In this document: positions 1 through 12,425 of the stretch, piece by piece
Layout: every line of letters starts with the position of its first letter
Position numbering within the stretch: position 1 is the stretch's first letter
Notes under the pieces: model-generated
The model's input: only the letters and a program-made list of their open reading frames with translations
Database searches by the model: none
Told to the model about the DNA's origin: nothing
DNA from: Odiellus spinosus
Taxonomy: Eukaryota; Arthropoda; Arachnida; Opiliones; Phalangiidae
Length of the DNA: 64,000 nt
Direction of reading: 5' to 3'
Assembly (NCBI GenBank): GCA_963920705.1
Contig: OY987238.1
Span: 10,782,183-10,846,182 of the forward strand
Position numbers and translations under genes: made by a program

Positions 1-2955
1 CAAAGACTAAATCTTAACATATACGTTTCATACTTCTTATAAGTCACATAATCTTCCAATATAGATTTCTGACTTAGAGCCCTCCAGCAAAATCGAGCAA
101 AATAGTGTTTCTGCGAAGGGGTTTGATTCGCTTCCGTTTTCGGCGCGGAACAAAAATGGCAGAGAGTAATTAGATCCAGCTTTTCTTCTTTCCGGCTGCC
201 TCTCGCGAGATCCTTCTAGCTCCCAAAGTCTTTCATATCCGTTTCTAGAATAAGAATTATATACTCTTGTTCGGGTTACGTTTTCCCGACTAGTTTTTTC
301 CTTGTAAGGTTTAGCATTTTGTATCAATACGTCTAAAGTTCTAACCATGGCATTACGGTACCAGAACTCCCCTTCAACAGGAGTAAAGTCATTCCATCTG
401 CAATTGGCAGCGCGTGGTAAACTATGTATAAACTCCCTTTATCTCAGAGTCAACAAATCATAGGTGCTGCTAGTTCGAGATGGAATTAACTAGAGGATAT
501 GGCAAAAAGAGTAATATGTTAAAGAGAAAATGCAACTCTAAACCTTTTTTTTTCTTATATATCGATTCCTTATAAGATTTAAATCAACCTAATCATATTT
601 ATAAACAAATATTAAGCTAGAAATAATGTTTAACTTGCTCAGAAATTTATTAGGCTTAACAAAGAACAATGGGGAGTTTTATATTGTCGTTATCTCTGCG
701 TCGAATCATGCCCTTTAAACCGATGATAAAATGTTTCAAATTAGGCTTAAGACTCCCGCGCTTTTAGTTGTTGTACTTTTGTTATATCAAAGAATGTATA
801 GCTAAGGAATGGAAACTGTGATTAAACACACCTTTAGGGCTAGCGTTCCTTATCATTTCAGGTGAAAATCACGTGATAAAGGGGCGTGTCTTACGGTTTT
901 TGGATTAGAAATTGAAACGATTTTGCGAAGGTATTGGGCCGAGAGCGTTTCCATTCTTTAGCTATATTTTCTTTGGTCAGATATTCTGCTGTTCCGAGTT
1001 AGAAATCTATAGAAAATCACTTGTTTTCGGACTGCATTCTGCCTTTAAGACGGACAGTGATATGAAACCCAAGCATTATACGTATTGTCAAATCAATGTG
1101 AAATGTAGTAAATGTTTAATACATGCTCCTGTATGCGATTAATTTGCCAAACTCCTTTATAACCTATGCGTTTTTAACATTGTGTATTAATCCGCAATAT
1201 CATTCGCTGTACTACGATACTGATCGTGTATAATTGTATAGATTTTTCTCGTTACATTGGATTTTTTTTTTCTTTTCCTGTTCCTTTTTATTTCTTTCTC
1301 TGGTTCGCACCCAAGGTGTGCTATGTCTCCTTACCATGGTATGAGGGTCGTTTGATTGGAAGGGATCTTTCAATCAATACCAGCTTGAGTTAGCAACACG
1401 TAAAAAGTATGCAAATGTCTTTCTAAATTGATGTAAAAACCCAAAATCGTTTCACCTTATTTAAGCCCTTTAAAAGCTCTGATTCAAACTGAAGCGATGG
1501 AACAGTTCAAATATAATTGAAGGGTTAGTTAGCTCTTTATATTTAGGTTCGTTATATAGCAAATATCTTAATTTTTTCATAAATTTCGTTGTAAATGAAT
1601 TTATTTTAAATCGTCCACATTGTTGAGATTTTTTTAACCTAGTTCTATTACCAATGGACACCTATATTTATAGATAAACATGAAAAACAAAACCTGGCCT
1701 TTTATAAACGTCCTCTAACGGTAAACACTGGCATTTTTACTTTTCTAAGCGTAATTCTTTACAACATGTGGGTACATACATTAACGCGTAACAGAAAATA
1801 GGTGCAATAACCTTTTGAAATCTGTAACAAGATGCCCAGTTAAAAAATTCTCAAAGAATCCCACGTGACACGGTCGACTTCCGTTCTTCAATCCGTCCTT
1901 TTCTTTAAGCCTAATTCCTTTTCTTAATTTGAAGATATCTCACGAGAATTACACGGGACGCCAAATTTCCCTCGGTTCCTTGTCTGATAAAAATCTCCGG
2001 TTTAGGAAATTCTTCCAATTTCTTAACAGTTGAGTCGTTGGAAGAATAGTAAAAAGAAAGCTAGCGATGGTTTTGATATGACTTTAATTACATTTTACCC
2101 ATTTACTGACTTTTTAGCAATTTTTTTTTTTTTTTTCAATTCCCTTGAAATTCTGTTGAAAATAATTTCAATACCAGGAGATAATTACTTCCAGGGTAAA
2201 CAAGGTTTATTGGAATTGTTCAATGATGACTCAATAATAATCACTTTAATATTTTAATGATAATGTCAGGGATGGTTATGTTACGTAGTTATGTAGGTGT
2301 GTCATAGGCCTACTTGTCGACATTTCTTTTTTATGGAGTAACTTAGCTTTGCCATTGATTTTTAGGTTTCACAATGAGTTAAATCGAGTGTAATGAAGGT
2401 TTTTAACTTTTATTTATGACTGAGGAGATAAGAATGGACCCATTTTTAGGCAACAGCTAATTAAAAGATACGATATGCGATGGTCGAAAAATTGATTTTG
2501 AATTGAATATAAAAAAATACCTTTATTTTAGTAATTAGTATAAAATGCTTCGGTTTCGTTGAACTGAAATATAATTCTACCGAATTTAGCCCAAATTTTT
2601 GTATTTTAAAATAATTTCTTCTTTCTATTTGAATCGAATACCTTCTAATCCAAATTTCGATATCTGTCTTCGTTGAGAATTCAAATTTAATACATGCCCG
2701 AGAAAATCTTGATTAACATAATTTATACACCTACGTTAAAAGAATCCAACTTAACATAAACCTAAACCAACACAAATTGATCGAAACACCCATTTATCCT
2801 AATAGCAAAAGGTTCTGAAACATAAACCACTTCTATTATTGTTCTTATATATTCTATTATCTAATTATAAGACTTGAGCCTAAGTTTGTATTTGCTAAAT
2901 CTTATCTCGATACAGTGATACAAATATAGTACTCTTTTACTCAAGGTGAGTTGTC
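1..2955. other. non-coding AT-rich stretch, no gene recognised
   Basis: I see no exon with coding-like codon use or splice borders here. The open frames are short and contain unrelated low-complexity residues. It holds short dispersed motifs that recur elsewhere: one around 293-345 and 1141-1200 (GTATTAATCCGC-like), and the 1650-1760 repeat described separately. The rest is unexplained intergenic DNA. Confidence 0.5.
1650..1760 (-). repeat. short dispersed repeat with GCCGTTAGAGG motif
   Basis: A segment containing the reverse complement of GCCGTTAGAGGACGTTTATA is preceded by a stretch like CAATGGACACCTATATTTAT. The same pair of blocks recurs at about 27955-28050, and the GCCGTTAGAGG block alone recurs at 9683-9705 and 41945-41975. 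A weaker version lies at 47300-47330. It probably marks a degraded dispersed element; the class is unknown. Confidence 0.45.
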
Positions 2956-3358
2956 TTAAAGGGAGAATGCAACCTAATAACAAGTGATTTTTTATCGATT
3001 CCTTATCGTGTAAATAGGCTTAATCCACCAATAAAAGTTTGCAAAACAAATATTAAACTAGAAATAAATTTAAAAACTTACCCGGAAAATAGGCTTAGCG
3101 GGATTCAGGGAGATACTGAATTGCTTCCGTGTAAGGTCTAGCGACCAATGAGCAAAGGCCCGTCGTTCAAGCGAGATCTCCACGAGACTAGACCTTATAC
3201 GCGAGGAAATCAGGATCTCCATGAATTCCGCTAAGCCTATTTTCCGGATAAGTTTTAAATTTATTTCTAGTTTAATATTTGTTCGTAATTTTTTTCACAA
3301 TATTTGTTAAACAATAAGGTTACGATAAAAATCTTGTTAGGCTGCATTCTCCCTTTAA
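2956..3358. mobile_element. fold-back MITE, family FB1 (TTAA-flanked), copy 1
   Basis: A complete copy with TTAA at both ends. The left end reads AGGGAGAATGCAACCTAA and the right end is its reverse complement with one change. Further in, the arms stay inverted: the TAGGCTTAGCGGGATTC block near 3091 pairs with ATTCCGCTAAGCCTA near 3225. The core carries the AAGGCCCGTCGTTC block (core type I). There is no coding capacity. TTAA targets are typical of piggyBac and some Kolobok elements, so a non-autonomous relative of those is an inference. Confidence 0.8.
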
Positions 3359-4285
3359 AGGCTAAAAGCTGGGTAATTTTCAATAGAAAATAAAACCACT
3401 TTAATTTAGTTTCTTTTACTACTCGGTTCGCGAGTAGTGTTGCATTGCAGCTAAATATACTGCGGATTAATATAGAAAATTAAATCTCATAGGGTAAAAA
3501 AGGTACTTGAAAACTTTACTTAAATAGGAATATATATATATTTATAAAGATGTTTTGTGCTTTGTTTTTTGTTTTTTGCTTTGACTACACCTCTTGTTAC
3601 TGTTATTCCCTTCGTTCCCATCGCCATGAATATAAGACTTTGGTAGAAAAAAATCAATTGGTTTATCGGGAAAATGTCTGGCTTTGTATTTTTCGTTCGA
3701 GCTAAAAACAAAAAACGACGTTCTTTATACGCAACCGAGGCGACACTTCTTTTATCATCTACACAAAAAGCTTTTCCTCCTCTCCTCCAAAGATCCTTAC
3801 TACTCTTTCTGCTCTCTTTGGAGAGATAGTCTAGAAATCTGAGCAAGAAAAAAAAAAAAAAAAAAAAAAAACGATTTTTCGCGTGTCCCATTTGCCGTTG
3901 ACTGTAATGTTTCTTTTTGCTAGAAAATGCTTCAAAGCTTTAAGGTGCCTTCACCAACGATCCGAGATAACTTAACCACATTTAATTGGTTTTCGGTAAT
4001 TGACCACCGGTTAAATAAACGCCACTACTCTTGACATGTCTGGAATAAACAGAACATTATCACTATCCCACCATTCCGTAAACTTCTTAACAACAAATGG
4101 TTTGAAATTCTATAAAGGTTTCAGTACAGTTTGGCGGGAACGTTCATATTCATTATTCAAAGATGTAGCAGACGCAAAAAGTTGCGGTACCAATGGGATC
4201 ATTTGCTTTTTCGCTATTGCACGCGGAGAGTGGTATCTAGAAAGAGAATTTAACTTTGCAAGTGTGCCCAATTTATGGTGAAATT
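3359..4285. other. non-coding stretch with a 24-A run
   Basis: No gene recognised. It contains an uninterrupted run of 24 A at 3848-3871. The 123-residue minus-strand open frame across it is created by that run (poly-Phe) and is not credible. Confidence 0.5.
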
Positions 4286-4579
4286 GACTACGGTCACACT
4301 ACCATTTTTTAATCGATTTGAAACGGTAAAATCAAACTGATCTTTGAATCGCCAGGAATAGTTTTAAGCGTCATGTGTTCACGCATTATCTTTATAAGTC
4401 GATTTATTGTAGCTTCATCTATCGGTTGTTGAAAACGATTCGGTATGAAACTGGTTCCCGAAGCAGTTTCGAGAAATTGAATCAAATCGATTAAAGAAAA
4501 GGTTTTCCGTTCACATGACTCTAACGAAACGTTTTGAAACGGTTTAAATCGATTCCAATGCTTAGTATGAACGCAGCTT
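4286..4579 (-). mobile_element. dispersed element family FB2, copy 1
   Basis: Read on the minus strand it begins near AGCTGCGTTCATAC and ends near CTAGTGTGACCGTAG, an imperfect inverted pair. It carries the family's core words CGGTTTCAACAACCGATAG and TGACGCTTAAAACGATTCC (one or two changes here). Sister copies lie at 15391-15608, 45220-45500, 49393-49587, 50398-50634 and 54268-54480. There is no coding capacity, so it is best read as a non-autonomous DNA transposon. I see no clear target duplication. Confidence 0.65.
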
Positions 4580-7500
4580 ATATGTAGTTTTAAGCCTTTT
4601 TTTTTCTGAAACTTTCATAGCTAAACTTTTGAAATGATGACGATGTTCTTAATATTTTTTCTATTTCTTTTTACAATTTCACCGTATTAGGAAATTTTTC
4701 GCTATTAAAGTATCATTTTTTTTCCTACTTTTATAGTTTATCTACCCGGTTAGAGGTAATATCGATAAAGGCGGGTTTAATGAGGAGCATTAGTTGATAC
4801 CAGTATATGTTTACCATCTTCTCCCTTTCTTTCTATTGCATCAAAGACACTGAAGAAACTCTAAAGTTAGAAATGAATATTACCATTTTTGGGGAGTCCG
4901 ATGGGAAAAAGTATATCTTTTTTAATGGCCTTTTTCAATCTCTTTAGGTATTTATGCACTCGACAGGCTTAATTTTATGTATATATTTTGTATATCGAGA
5001 AAGTATTGGACATTACTAACAAAAATTTACTTTGAAAGTGTTGATATCTTAATTTTTTCGAAGGCATACATCTTTTAACTTTTTTTTTTAAGTATTAAAA
5101 ATCTATATTCAAATTTAAATCAGAAAATAACCCTAGTAAGAGTGACTTACGGTTTGTTCAGGTAAAACTACCATAGAATTGGGGACATCATTCCTTTAAA
5201 TGAACAAGTTTTAGAAAGATGACTACGTTCCAGGAAAATAAAAAAAAAATAAAAAAAAACATCAAGTAGTATTGTAGAGATACTCTAAAAATATATATAC
5301 TTAGCAATGGTTCTTTCTCTTTTCCAAATAAAAAAATGGGTCTTTCTTCCTCAAGCACGTGTATAGTTTCTTAGTCTTACCGCAAAAGCACGCCACCACC
5401 CCAAAAGAACTAAAGGACTTCACGTTTACGTGATGGATTGAACCTTTAAGATCTTTTTTTTTTTTCTTCGCTCTACATACTGTGGCTCGATCTTTTCGCT
5501 TCCCTTATGTCTACCCTCCCTATTGTCCTTTGCTCATTGGTTAGACCACTATTGAAGTGCCGGCCCAGCGACAGACGACCACCATCTGTTTACTGTCCTT
5601 ATAGTTTGGTCCCTAAGCTTTGAAAAAGAAACTTGCAACAACCTCATACTACTCGGACAATCGTTTACTGTTATGGAAAAATACAATATAATGACCCATG
5701 CAGATTTGGCGCGAAAAGAGTTGACACCTTTTAGAGTTTTCGTAACTTAAGACATAATTATGAATTTTTAATTACCAATTTCCAAAACTGTGATCATTTT
5801 AGAGCTCTAATAAGACCTCATTTCAGGGTGACCACTTTTCCTATATTTCCTATTTTTTATTATATTTTCACCTCCTTCCTATTTTCTCCTATAATTTAAT
5901 GGTAATTATAATAATCCCCTATATTTCTACTCAACATCTCTAGTTAAGGGTAAAGTTCTAAATCATACTGTCATCTGTGGCTGTATAAGATTATGTTAGC
6001 TTAACTGTACATTTTCCAGTTAAAATAGTCTGTAAAATTCCATACTATTTAATCAATTGTATCCTATTAATACCAAGTTTAAACCGGTGGCGTGAGTTGT
6101 GATGCAATAATAAACATGGTACCTACTTTTAATTAATTATTTTCCTATTTTATAATATATTTTACACGTATTTCTTCCTATTTTATCCTATATTTTACAT
6201 CTATATAGAAAACGACACGCTAATTATCGAGAAACTTTATTTCGTTAAAAACATCAAAGTCTCTAATGTGAATGGGACTTTATATCTTCCATTATAAATA
6301 TTTCGAAAGTTTTAAAAATTTTATAAATATTAATATATCAGCACCAGCCAATGTTTTCTTAAAAATTTGTTCTCTCCAAATTCCTCTCTCTCTCTCTAGC
6401 AGTTCCCCCTTGAGACAATATATAAAATGCATTCCTATATTTTGCAAGTTCCATTGCCTGCACACAACTCAAAGGAATTATTTCGCAGGTGCAAAATATT
6501 CCGAAGTATACTTGAAGTTTATTCCAAAGAATTTCTGTTAATGCTTTGAGTACTTGAATAAGTGTTCCGTTTCGTTTAAATATTTAGACCCAAATCGTGC
6601 AAAGCCGATAGTGATTTTCAGTAAAGTGTATCCTTACATTATATTTCCAAATCCCCCTATCGTTTCATCATTAATACATAAATGTTAAAATTTTAAAATG
6701 CCATCACTAAAAAGGCTTTGAACGAAATGCCCCCTAGCGAAAGTCTATAGTGTATCTCTCTTTGTATATCTGTATGATTTTTTTCCACAAATCTAATCTT
6801 CGCGTCAGAATAACGAGAAGGCCAAAGTTGCCATGTTCTAAAAATACGTTCCTTGTAAGGGGATTTATCCACGAATTTTTGGATCAATATTTACTTTTAA
6901 AAATGGAATTAGGCTTAAAAATTAAGTGTTAATGGCTTGGGTATATACTTATTTTTAATCTCGACTTACAATATACCAATGATTTTTGCTTATGTGCCAC
7001 TTATTTGAGCATATCCATATTCTCAGAATGATCCTTGCTTCTAAAGGGAACTGTTCCCTTTCAATAATGTTTTTTAAACTTTAGGATAATTGAAAAGTAA
7101 GCCTCTCCGCGGATCCGCCATGCAGTCACTTCGTTTTAGTTATAAGATGGGAAAATCCTTTTGGATCCCTAAGCCCAGGCATTGTGAAACTTTTAAAAGC
7201 TTTCCGTCCTTATTTCCTCCGTGCATGGAGTAGTGATATGTGGGCTAGCAAGAGCCTGACGTCCATTCTTTCTCAATCCTTTTGTTCACGATATTTGCTA
7301 GAATCAGAGACTAGCTATCACTAGATTTCAGTGCTCCCACCTTACCCAACAGGTCTCTAAAATACGTAAAAGTACCCAATTTATTTCAAGGTCCCTTAAA
7401 ATATCCGAGGGGTCAGACACTCTTGAATTCGCTGTACACCTAAGTTCATTAAGTTCAGCTCAATCTGTTATGATCTCTGATTTCAGCTTTAATTGATAGT

Positions 7501-7690
7501 GCAAAAAGTTCGAGAATTTTGTACACTTGAGTTCGCGAGTGCCCCCTCGAAAATATCCTACAGTTGCAATTTAGTCCCTAAAGAAACCCAATTTTCAGTA
7601 TTTTCAGTGAGTATATCTTAATATACTTAATTGTAATAAAACCTTTTCTACCATGAAACAAGGAATTATCTGTAGAAATTAATCTTTTCA

Positions 7691-7693
<3 letters not shown>
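4580..7693. other. non-coding AT-rich stretch
   Basis: No gene recognised. Around 5840-6200 the sequence is a degenerate pyrimidine/AT-rich series of TTTCCTATTTTAT-like words. Their reverse complement recurs around 33340-33600. Nothing else stands out. Confidence 0.5.

Positions 7694-7736
<43 letters not shown>
7694..7736. repeat. poly(T) run, 43 bases
   Basis: An uninterrupted run of 43 T. On the minus strand it is a 43-A run following the unique sequence GGTGCTTCAAATCTT, so it could be the tail of a retroposed fragment. I cannot identify a source or a target duplication. Confidence 0.8.
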
Positions 7737-7743
<7 letters not shown>

Positions 7744-7904
7744 GAAGCACCCATTGCACCCATTATTTCAAAATCTGGCACCACTTAGGTCTCAAACTTG
7801 GATAAAAGAAGTGGTTTTATTTTTTTAACGATCCTTTCATAATAAAATATGTGGAAACCCTCGCTTAAATCTCATTCAAGCTACCCCTATGTATATTTTA
7901 GAGT

Positions 7905-7971
7905 GGATTAGACACATTTAAACAATAAGGAATCGATAAAAAACACTTGTTGTTAGGTTGCATCCATTTTA
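7905..7971. mobile_element. FB1 solo right arm
   Basis: Only the outer right arm of FB1 is present: a TTTAAACAATAAGGAATCGAT word followed by CACTTGTTGTTAGGTTGCAT. The other arm is missing, so this is a remnant. Confidence 0.6.
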
Positions 7972-8506
7972 TCTTTATGCTCTACATGCTGAATGTCGCG
8001 CTCCCACCTCGGAAACCTTTTATTTTTTAAAATGTTGTGCCATCAGGTACGGCACGAAAATAAACCAATAAACCTGTAATCCTTGTCCAATTAATATCAA
8101 AACTGTTTCCGTTTGTAAAAGATTGATGAGTTAACCTTGGCATTTATAGCTGTCCATTTTTAGCGAAGTTTAGGCTGGTAGGTCATCCCCATTAAATACT
8201 TGCCATCATAAACCACTTCGGGTTGACTTCTCATTCGTCGGGTCTCTATAGGTGTGTAGTCCGTAAATATATATTCCGTTTAATTAAATCTGTCTTATAG
8301 CAACTGGCTGCTAGCGATTTTTCGTGTCTAGACTTTACCAAACCTATTAAGTTGGACTCGTATGTTGGGAACTTTATAAAGAACCTAGTTAATGAAACCG
8401 ATTTAATTTGGCTTCTGTGGTGTCGAGATGTCAGGTTTACTCTCACATTTTAGTAAATTTGGGCCAATCATATTATTTCAGCTTTCCACAGCGCTATCGC
8501 TATTAA

Positions 8507-8844
8507 CAGAAGCCGATGAAACCCTCCTTTGAAGTCTATTACTGACTGGGTCTTGTCTACCCCTCTCTGTATGGGTTAGTTTCAAAAAGCGCGATTCATA
8601 CGCCTCCTAACGGTAGATATTTTCGGAGCGGGAGTTCGTCGAGCGAATATCTCTAGCAGCCTTGGAGTTCGTCAAAAAAACGTCGTCGTTTGTGGAGAGA
8701 GAGAATTTCCAATTTTCCGTAGACAGGGGGCATGAAGTTGGACCCCTCCGATCTCGTAAAATTGGGAATTTTACCCATACAGAGAGGAACGCTATATGGA
8801 ACATTAGAGTAGTAGACTTCAAAGGAGGGTTTCATCTACTTCTG
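8507..8844 (+). mobile_element. MITE family FB4 (7-bp target duplication), copy 1
   Basis: A 338-bp element with near-perfect inverted ends of about 35 bp that begin CAGAAGCCGATGAAACCC; the right end has two or three changes (ATCTACTTCTG for ATCGGCTTCTG). It is flanked by a direct duplication CTATTAA at 8500-8506 and 8845-8851. The same element occurs at 19323-19659 (inverted) and 29338-29674. Open frames inside it are shared by all copies but resemble no transposase and are too short. It is non-autonomous. Confidence 0.85.
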
Positions 8845-8851
8845 CTATTAA

Positions 8852-11800
8852 CTTTCTTCAAATGTCGCCAGATGGCTAGAGCGAATCTGTCACAAATCTG
8901 TACAGTTGAAGACTGGAATCGTTGATTTGATTTTTCCCAATTTTATACTTCACTTAAATTCAAACTTAACGAAATTTTACGAATTGATTTAAACCCAAAT
9001 TTTTCCTTTATATATCATCACTTTGGCAGAACGTTTCTGAACTAGTAAGGAACCCGTAAAAGGTATCATTACATAAATACGCGATCTCCAAGAACAAGTT
9101 CCTAACTTCTCTCTAGTAGAATTTTTTATATTGGATCATATTACTTGTTAGCTTTCATGTGGACTTGGAAAACATTTGGGAGTGATTTGCGTAATGTCAC
9201 GCGCATTGTACGCGTTTTTCGTTTCGGTCTACTGGTATTTGCGTTTGCTAAAAGACCCGATGAGTAAATAACCGCGAGTCATTTCTGTCCGAATCGAAAT
9301 CTTCTCTCTTCGTCCCTTCGGATTTTTAATTACTCCCGTAATGACCGTCGATAAAACTGTCTCTGGGGCTTTGACTGCGCGCGAACGTGTCCTAGTTTTA
9401 TCCCAACAAACTCTGGTCTCTTTTCCATTCTAATAGAAATAAAGACCAAAAAATGCCGTAATATCATCGGTTTTTCTTAATGTTATTACAAATTAATTTA
9501 TCATTAAAATCAATGCAATTTCGAAAATATAAAATATTGTGACATATAAAATTATCATAACAGTGAAAAAATATCATAATAAATATTCGAAATATATTTC
9601 GAAACAAAAATGTCTTAGTTATGCCATGTAATTTCCATAGCATGTAAATCCATAGCATCCACGAGATATTGTTAGATACACTGTTTGCCGTTAGAGGACG
9701 CTTATTAACCCAATGCAGGCTTTGCTAATCATTATTTATTAAGACAGGTATTAATTGCTAATAGTCATAATTTCAACTGAACTATTCAAAATTTGATTTA
9801 TAGCTCCTTTTGTTCGGCTTTTCCTTGGACACCAAAGTGTAATATTTTAAGAATTGGTTTATTTATGATAAAAGTAACCCGTTTAATTCATTGGCTTTGA
9901 AAATATTGGGGTAATGATTATTTTTAAACAACCAATCAGAGGTGTTGCTTTCAGTAGTTTCGCAGGGATGGCGGTGAGCAAAAAGGGCCCATGTCAGAAC
10001 TACAAAACTACGTCTGCTTACAATGGAGAAGGGGCCCATATATGGTTGGGGTCTTGGGTTAGTTTATCCATAACGTCTCGTTTTAATTTGAAATAATTCA
10101 ATCCCCACGTTTAAAATTTATATTTTGACAATTTTGTGTTGAAGTGTTCGTATTAAGTTACGTAGTTTTCTTGATCTTCTTCGCTGCAAAAAAATCTCTA
10201 TTTATTCGTAAATTTAGTACTTAATCTTACTATCGCGAAAAGATACATTTTGTTAAAGAGCATAGGGATGTAAATAGTCCACATTCTTCCCCACACTCAC
10301 CGCAAGGGGGTTGCGACGATAAAGTCGGCTTATTTCCTTCTCGTTTTTATATATTCTTATATGTCCCAAAGGAATTGGCTCCCACTAGAGGCTTAAAGGA
10401 AATGCACTGGGATTTAGATTTTTTTTTTTCGCATCGTCACTGTTCTTACCGAAAACCAAGACTTGAGATTATATACCCGTTATTTTCCCGCCTTTTTGAA
10501 CCTTTTTCTTATTATTTACTGTTTTACAACGTATATCCTGGTTCTATCAGTTTAATAATTTTTAAATTATAAGAAAATGAAGTCCAACCTAAAGTTTATA
10601 TCGGTAGATTACCATGGTAATGGTAATTTAAGTTTTGTTCTGGTAAAATTACCAAAATAGTAATTTATAATTTGAGACATTTTGAATTAAAAGTGAACAA
10701 ATCGTCTGCTATTGTATTTTTCAGTATTAGTTTTTAGCGTCGTTACTTTACCGGGTACTTTTTTTTCTGTGTAAAATGTAACATTGTGTATTAATCCGCT
10801 TCAGTTTCCATTAGTTTGCAATCTACTTTCAACGAAAAATATATAGTTTCGAAATTAAGTCTGTTCGTGGTGGTGAAGTTTCAAGTCTGAAAACTTTATT
10901 ATCGTTTTTAATTTTTGAAAGAAAGGTGGCTGGAAAATGAATATGTGTATATATATTGTTGCATTCTTAAAAATAACCTTATCCTTCTCATTTTAAAAAC
11001 CTCGTATTTATTAAATTTAGGTGTTTTCTAAGGTTGATACAAATGCTCAGGGCTAAAGTCATAAAAGGTGTTAGAAATAGATTCACTTGGCTTTGGTTTT
11101 GGCGGAAAAGAAAGTCCAGGGGGGCAAGGTTTAGCTTTAAAGCCATCATACTTTTAAATTGGAGTTAAAATTATGGGCTAGGATGGGGCAAAGCGTTTTC
11201 CCATTTGAAAGGGTTAGTTACTTAAAACTGAGACCACTACATTCTTTGAGGGTTGTTTCGATTGGTTGTTGACGCCAGTGAGAAGCTTCGAAAATATCCA
11301 CCCAAAATGGTAATACTAATGTACGGTTTGCTCTGATAAAATTAACGAAATAGTAATTTATATTTTAAAATTTTTGATTAATTAAAATTGCTAGAAGAGG
11401 TCAAAGTTTAACGTATTAAATCGTCTAGAAAATATACTTTTCAATATTGATTTGTATTTGGCTTCGTTAAGAATAGGTTATTGTGTTTTTTCATGTCTTC
11501 GCTTGGCCCTATCAATGTCAGATCAAATGGTCAAGCATTTCATGAAAAACAATGCATTTTTCGCGAGTTTAGTCGGAAATAAGTATTTTGAAGCGTTTGA
11601 AAGAGGAACATAGCATTTACAACCACAAAAATTCAAATACAGATCATTTTACGAATACCGGTGAATTACAGCTAGATATTTATGAAATACAAAGTGGTGT
11701 TAACTAACTCTTTAAGCCTAAGCCTTCCGTAGTCTCGCCGCGGTTGGGCTCGTGCCACCCATAAATCAGGACTTTTTCATAACTTGTTTTGATACCACGA

Positions 11801-12140
11801 AAGCTCCCAATAAATTTCCAATGTCGAGGCCCTATGCGACCCCTCTTTGCCACAGTAAGAAAGGCCAAACTGGGTGGAATATGAGTTTCTCTCTCCCAAT
11901 CGAACTCCCAGTGTTAGCTGGCTGTTATATTTGTAGCAAGAACTAATTTATGAAACGCAAGAATGTAATAAGAAAGTATTGGATAATATTTTTAGTATTT
12001 TCATAATATTAAATACTAATCTTCAAAATTAGTATGCTACTCATTCTTCATTTGTATAGTTGATGAAAACTCCTTGAAAGCCTCTCTAAAACTACGACTT
12101 ATTTTGAAACTAAATCTATTTATAGGCTTTGCTAAGTTTA
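8852..12140. other. non-coding stretch
   Basis: No exon recognised. A moderately GC-richer patch at about 9170-9420 has stops in the frames I checked and no convincing splice borders. A GCCGTTAGAGG motif copy sits at 9683-9705. Confidence 0.45.
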
Positions 12141-12425
12141 TTAAACAACGCCCCGTAGCTTAATACTATCAGCAAAGGTCCATGTAAATGTACCGACAAA
12201 TTTTGATTCGAGACACTCTAGCGGCCGCAGTCGATGTAAATAGTGAAATTGGAAGCCCCACTCTTTGGAATAATTTCCGAGTTTGGACGGAAGACAATAT
12301 AACCAAGCGCGGCCCGCTTAAATTCCATCCCTCTCTCCTGACTCAAAATATCATAGAAGAGTCCAAACCACTCTAGCCAGACAGGGGTGATGACTTTTTT
12401 GTCTATTTTTAAGTGATGGTCTATG
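12141..12425 (+). mobile_element. inverted-end element family FB3, copy 1
   Basis: It starts AACAACGCCCCGTAGCTTAA and runs through the family's core words CACTCTAGCGGCCGC, CACTCTTTGG and GACAGGGGTGATGAC. The right inverted end is lost or degenerate. Other copies are at 16446-16681, 20137-20516, 24437-24797 and 60578-60916. It has no coding capacity. Confidence 0.65.

Noticed and set aside
3520-3891. 123-codon minus-strand frame with a Phe run
   Set aside because: Length is due to a 24-base A/T run; no recognisable domain.
8607-8925. Open frames of 60-87 codons repeated at 8.6, 19.4 and 29.5 kb
   Set aside because: They are the inside of the 337-bp MITE read in different frames. Conservation follows the element, not a protein.
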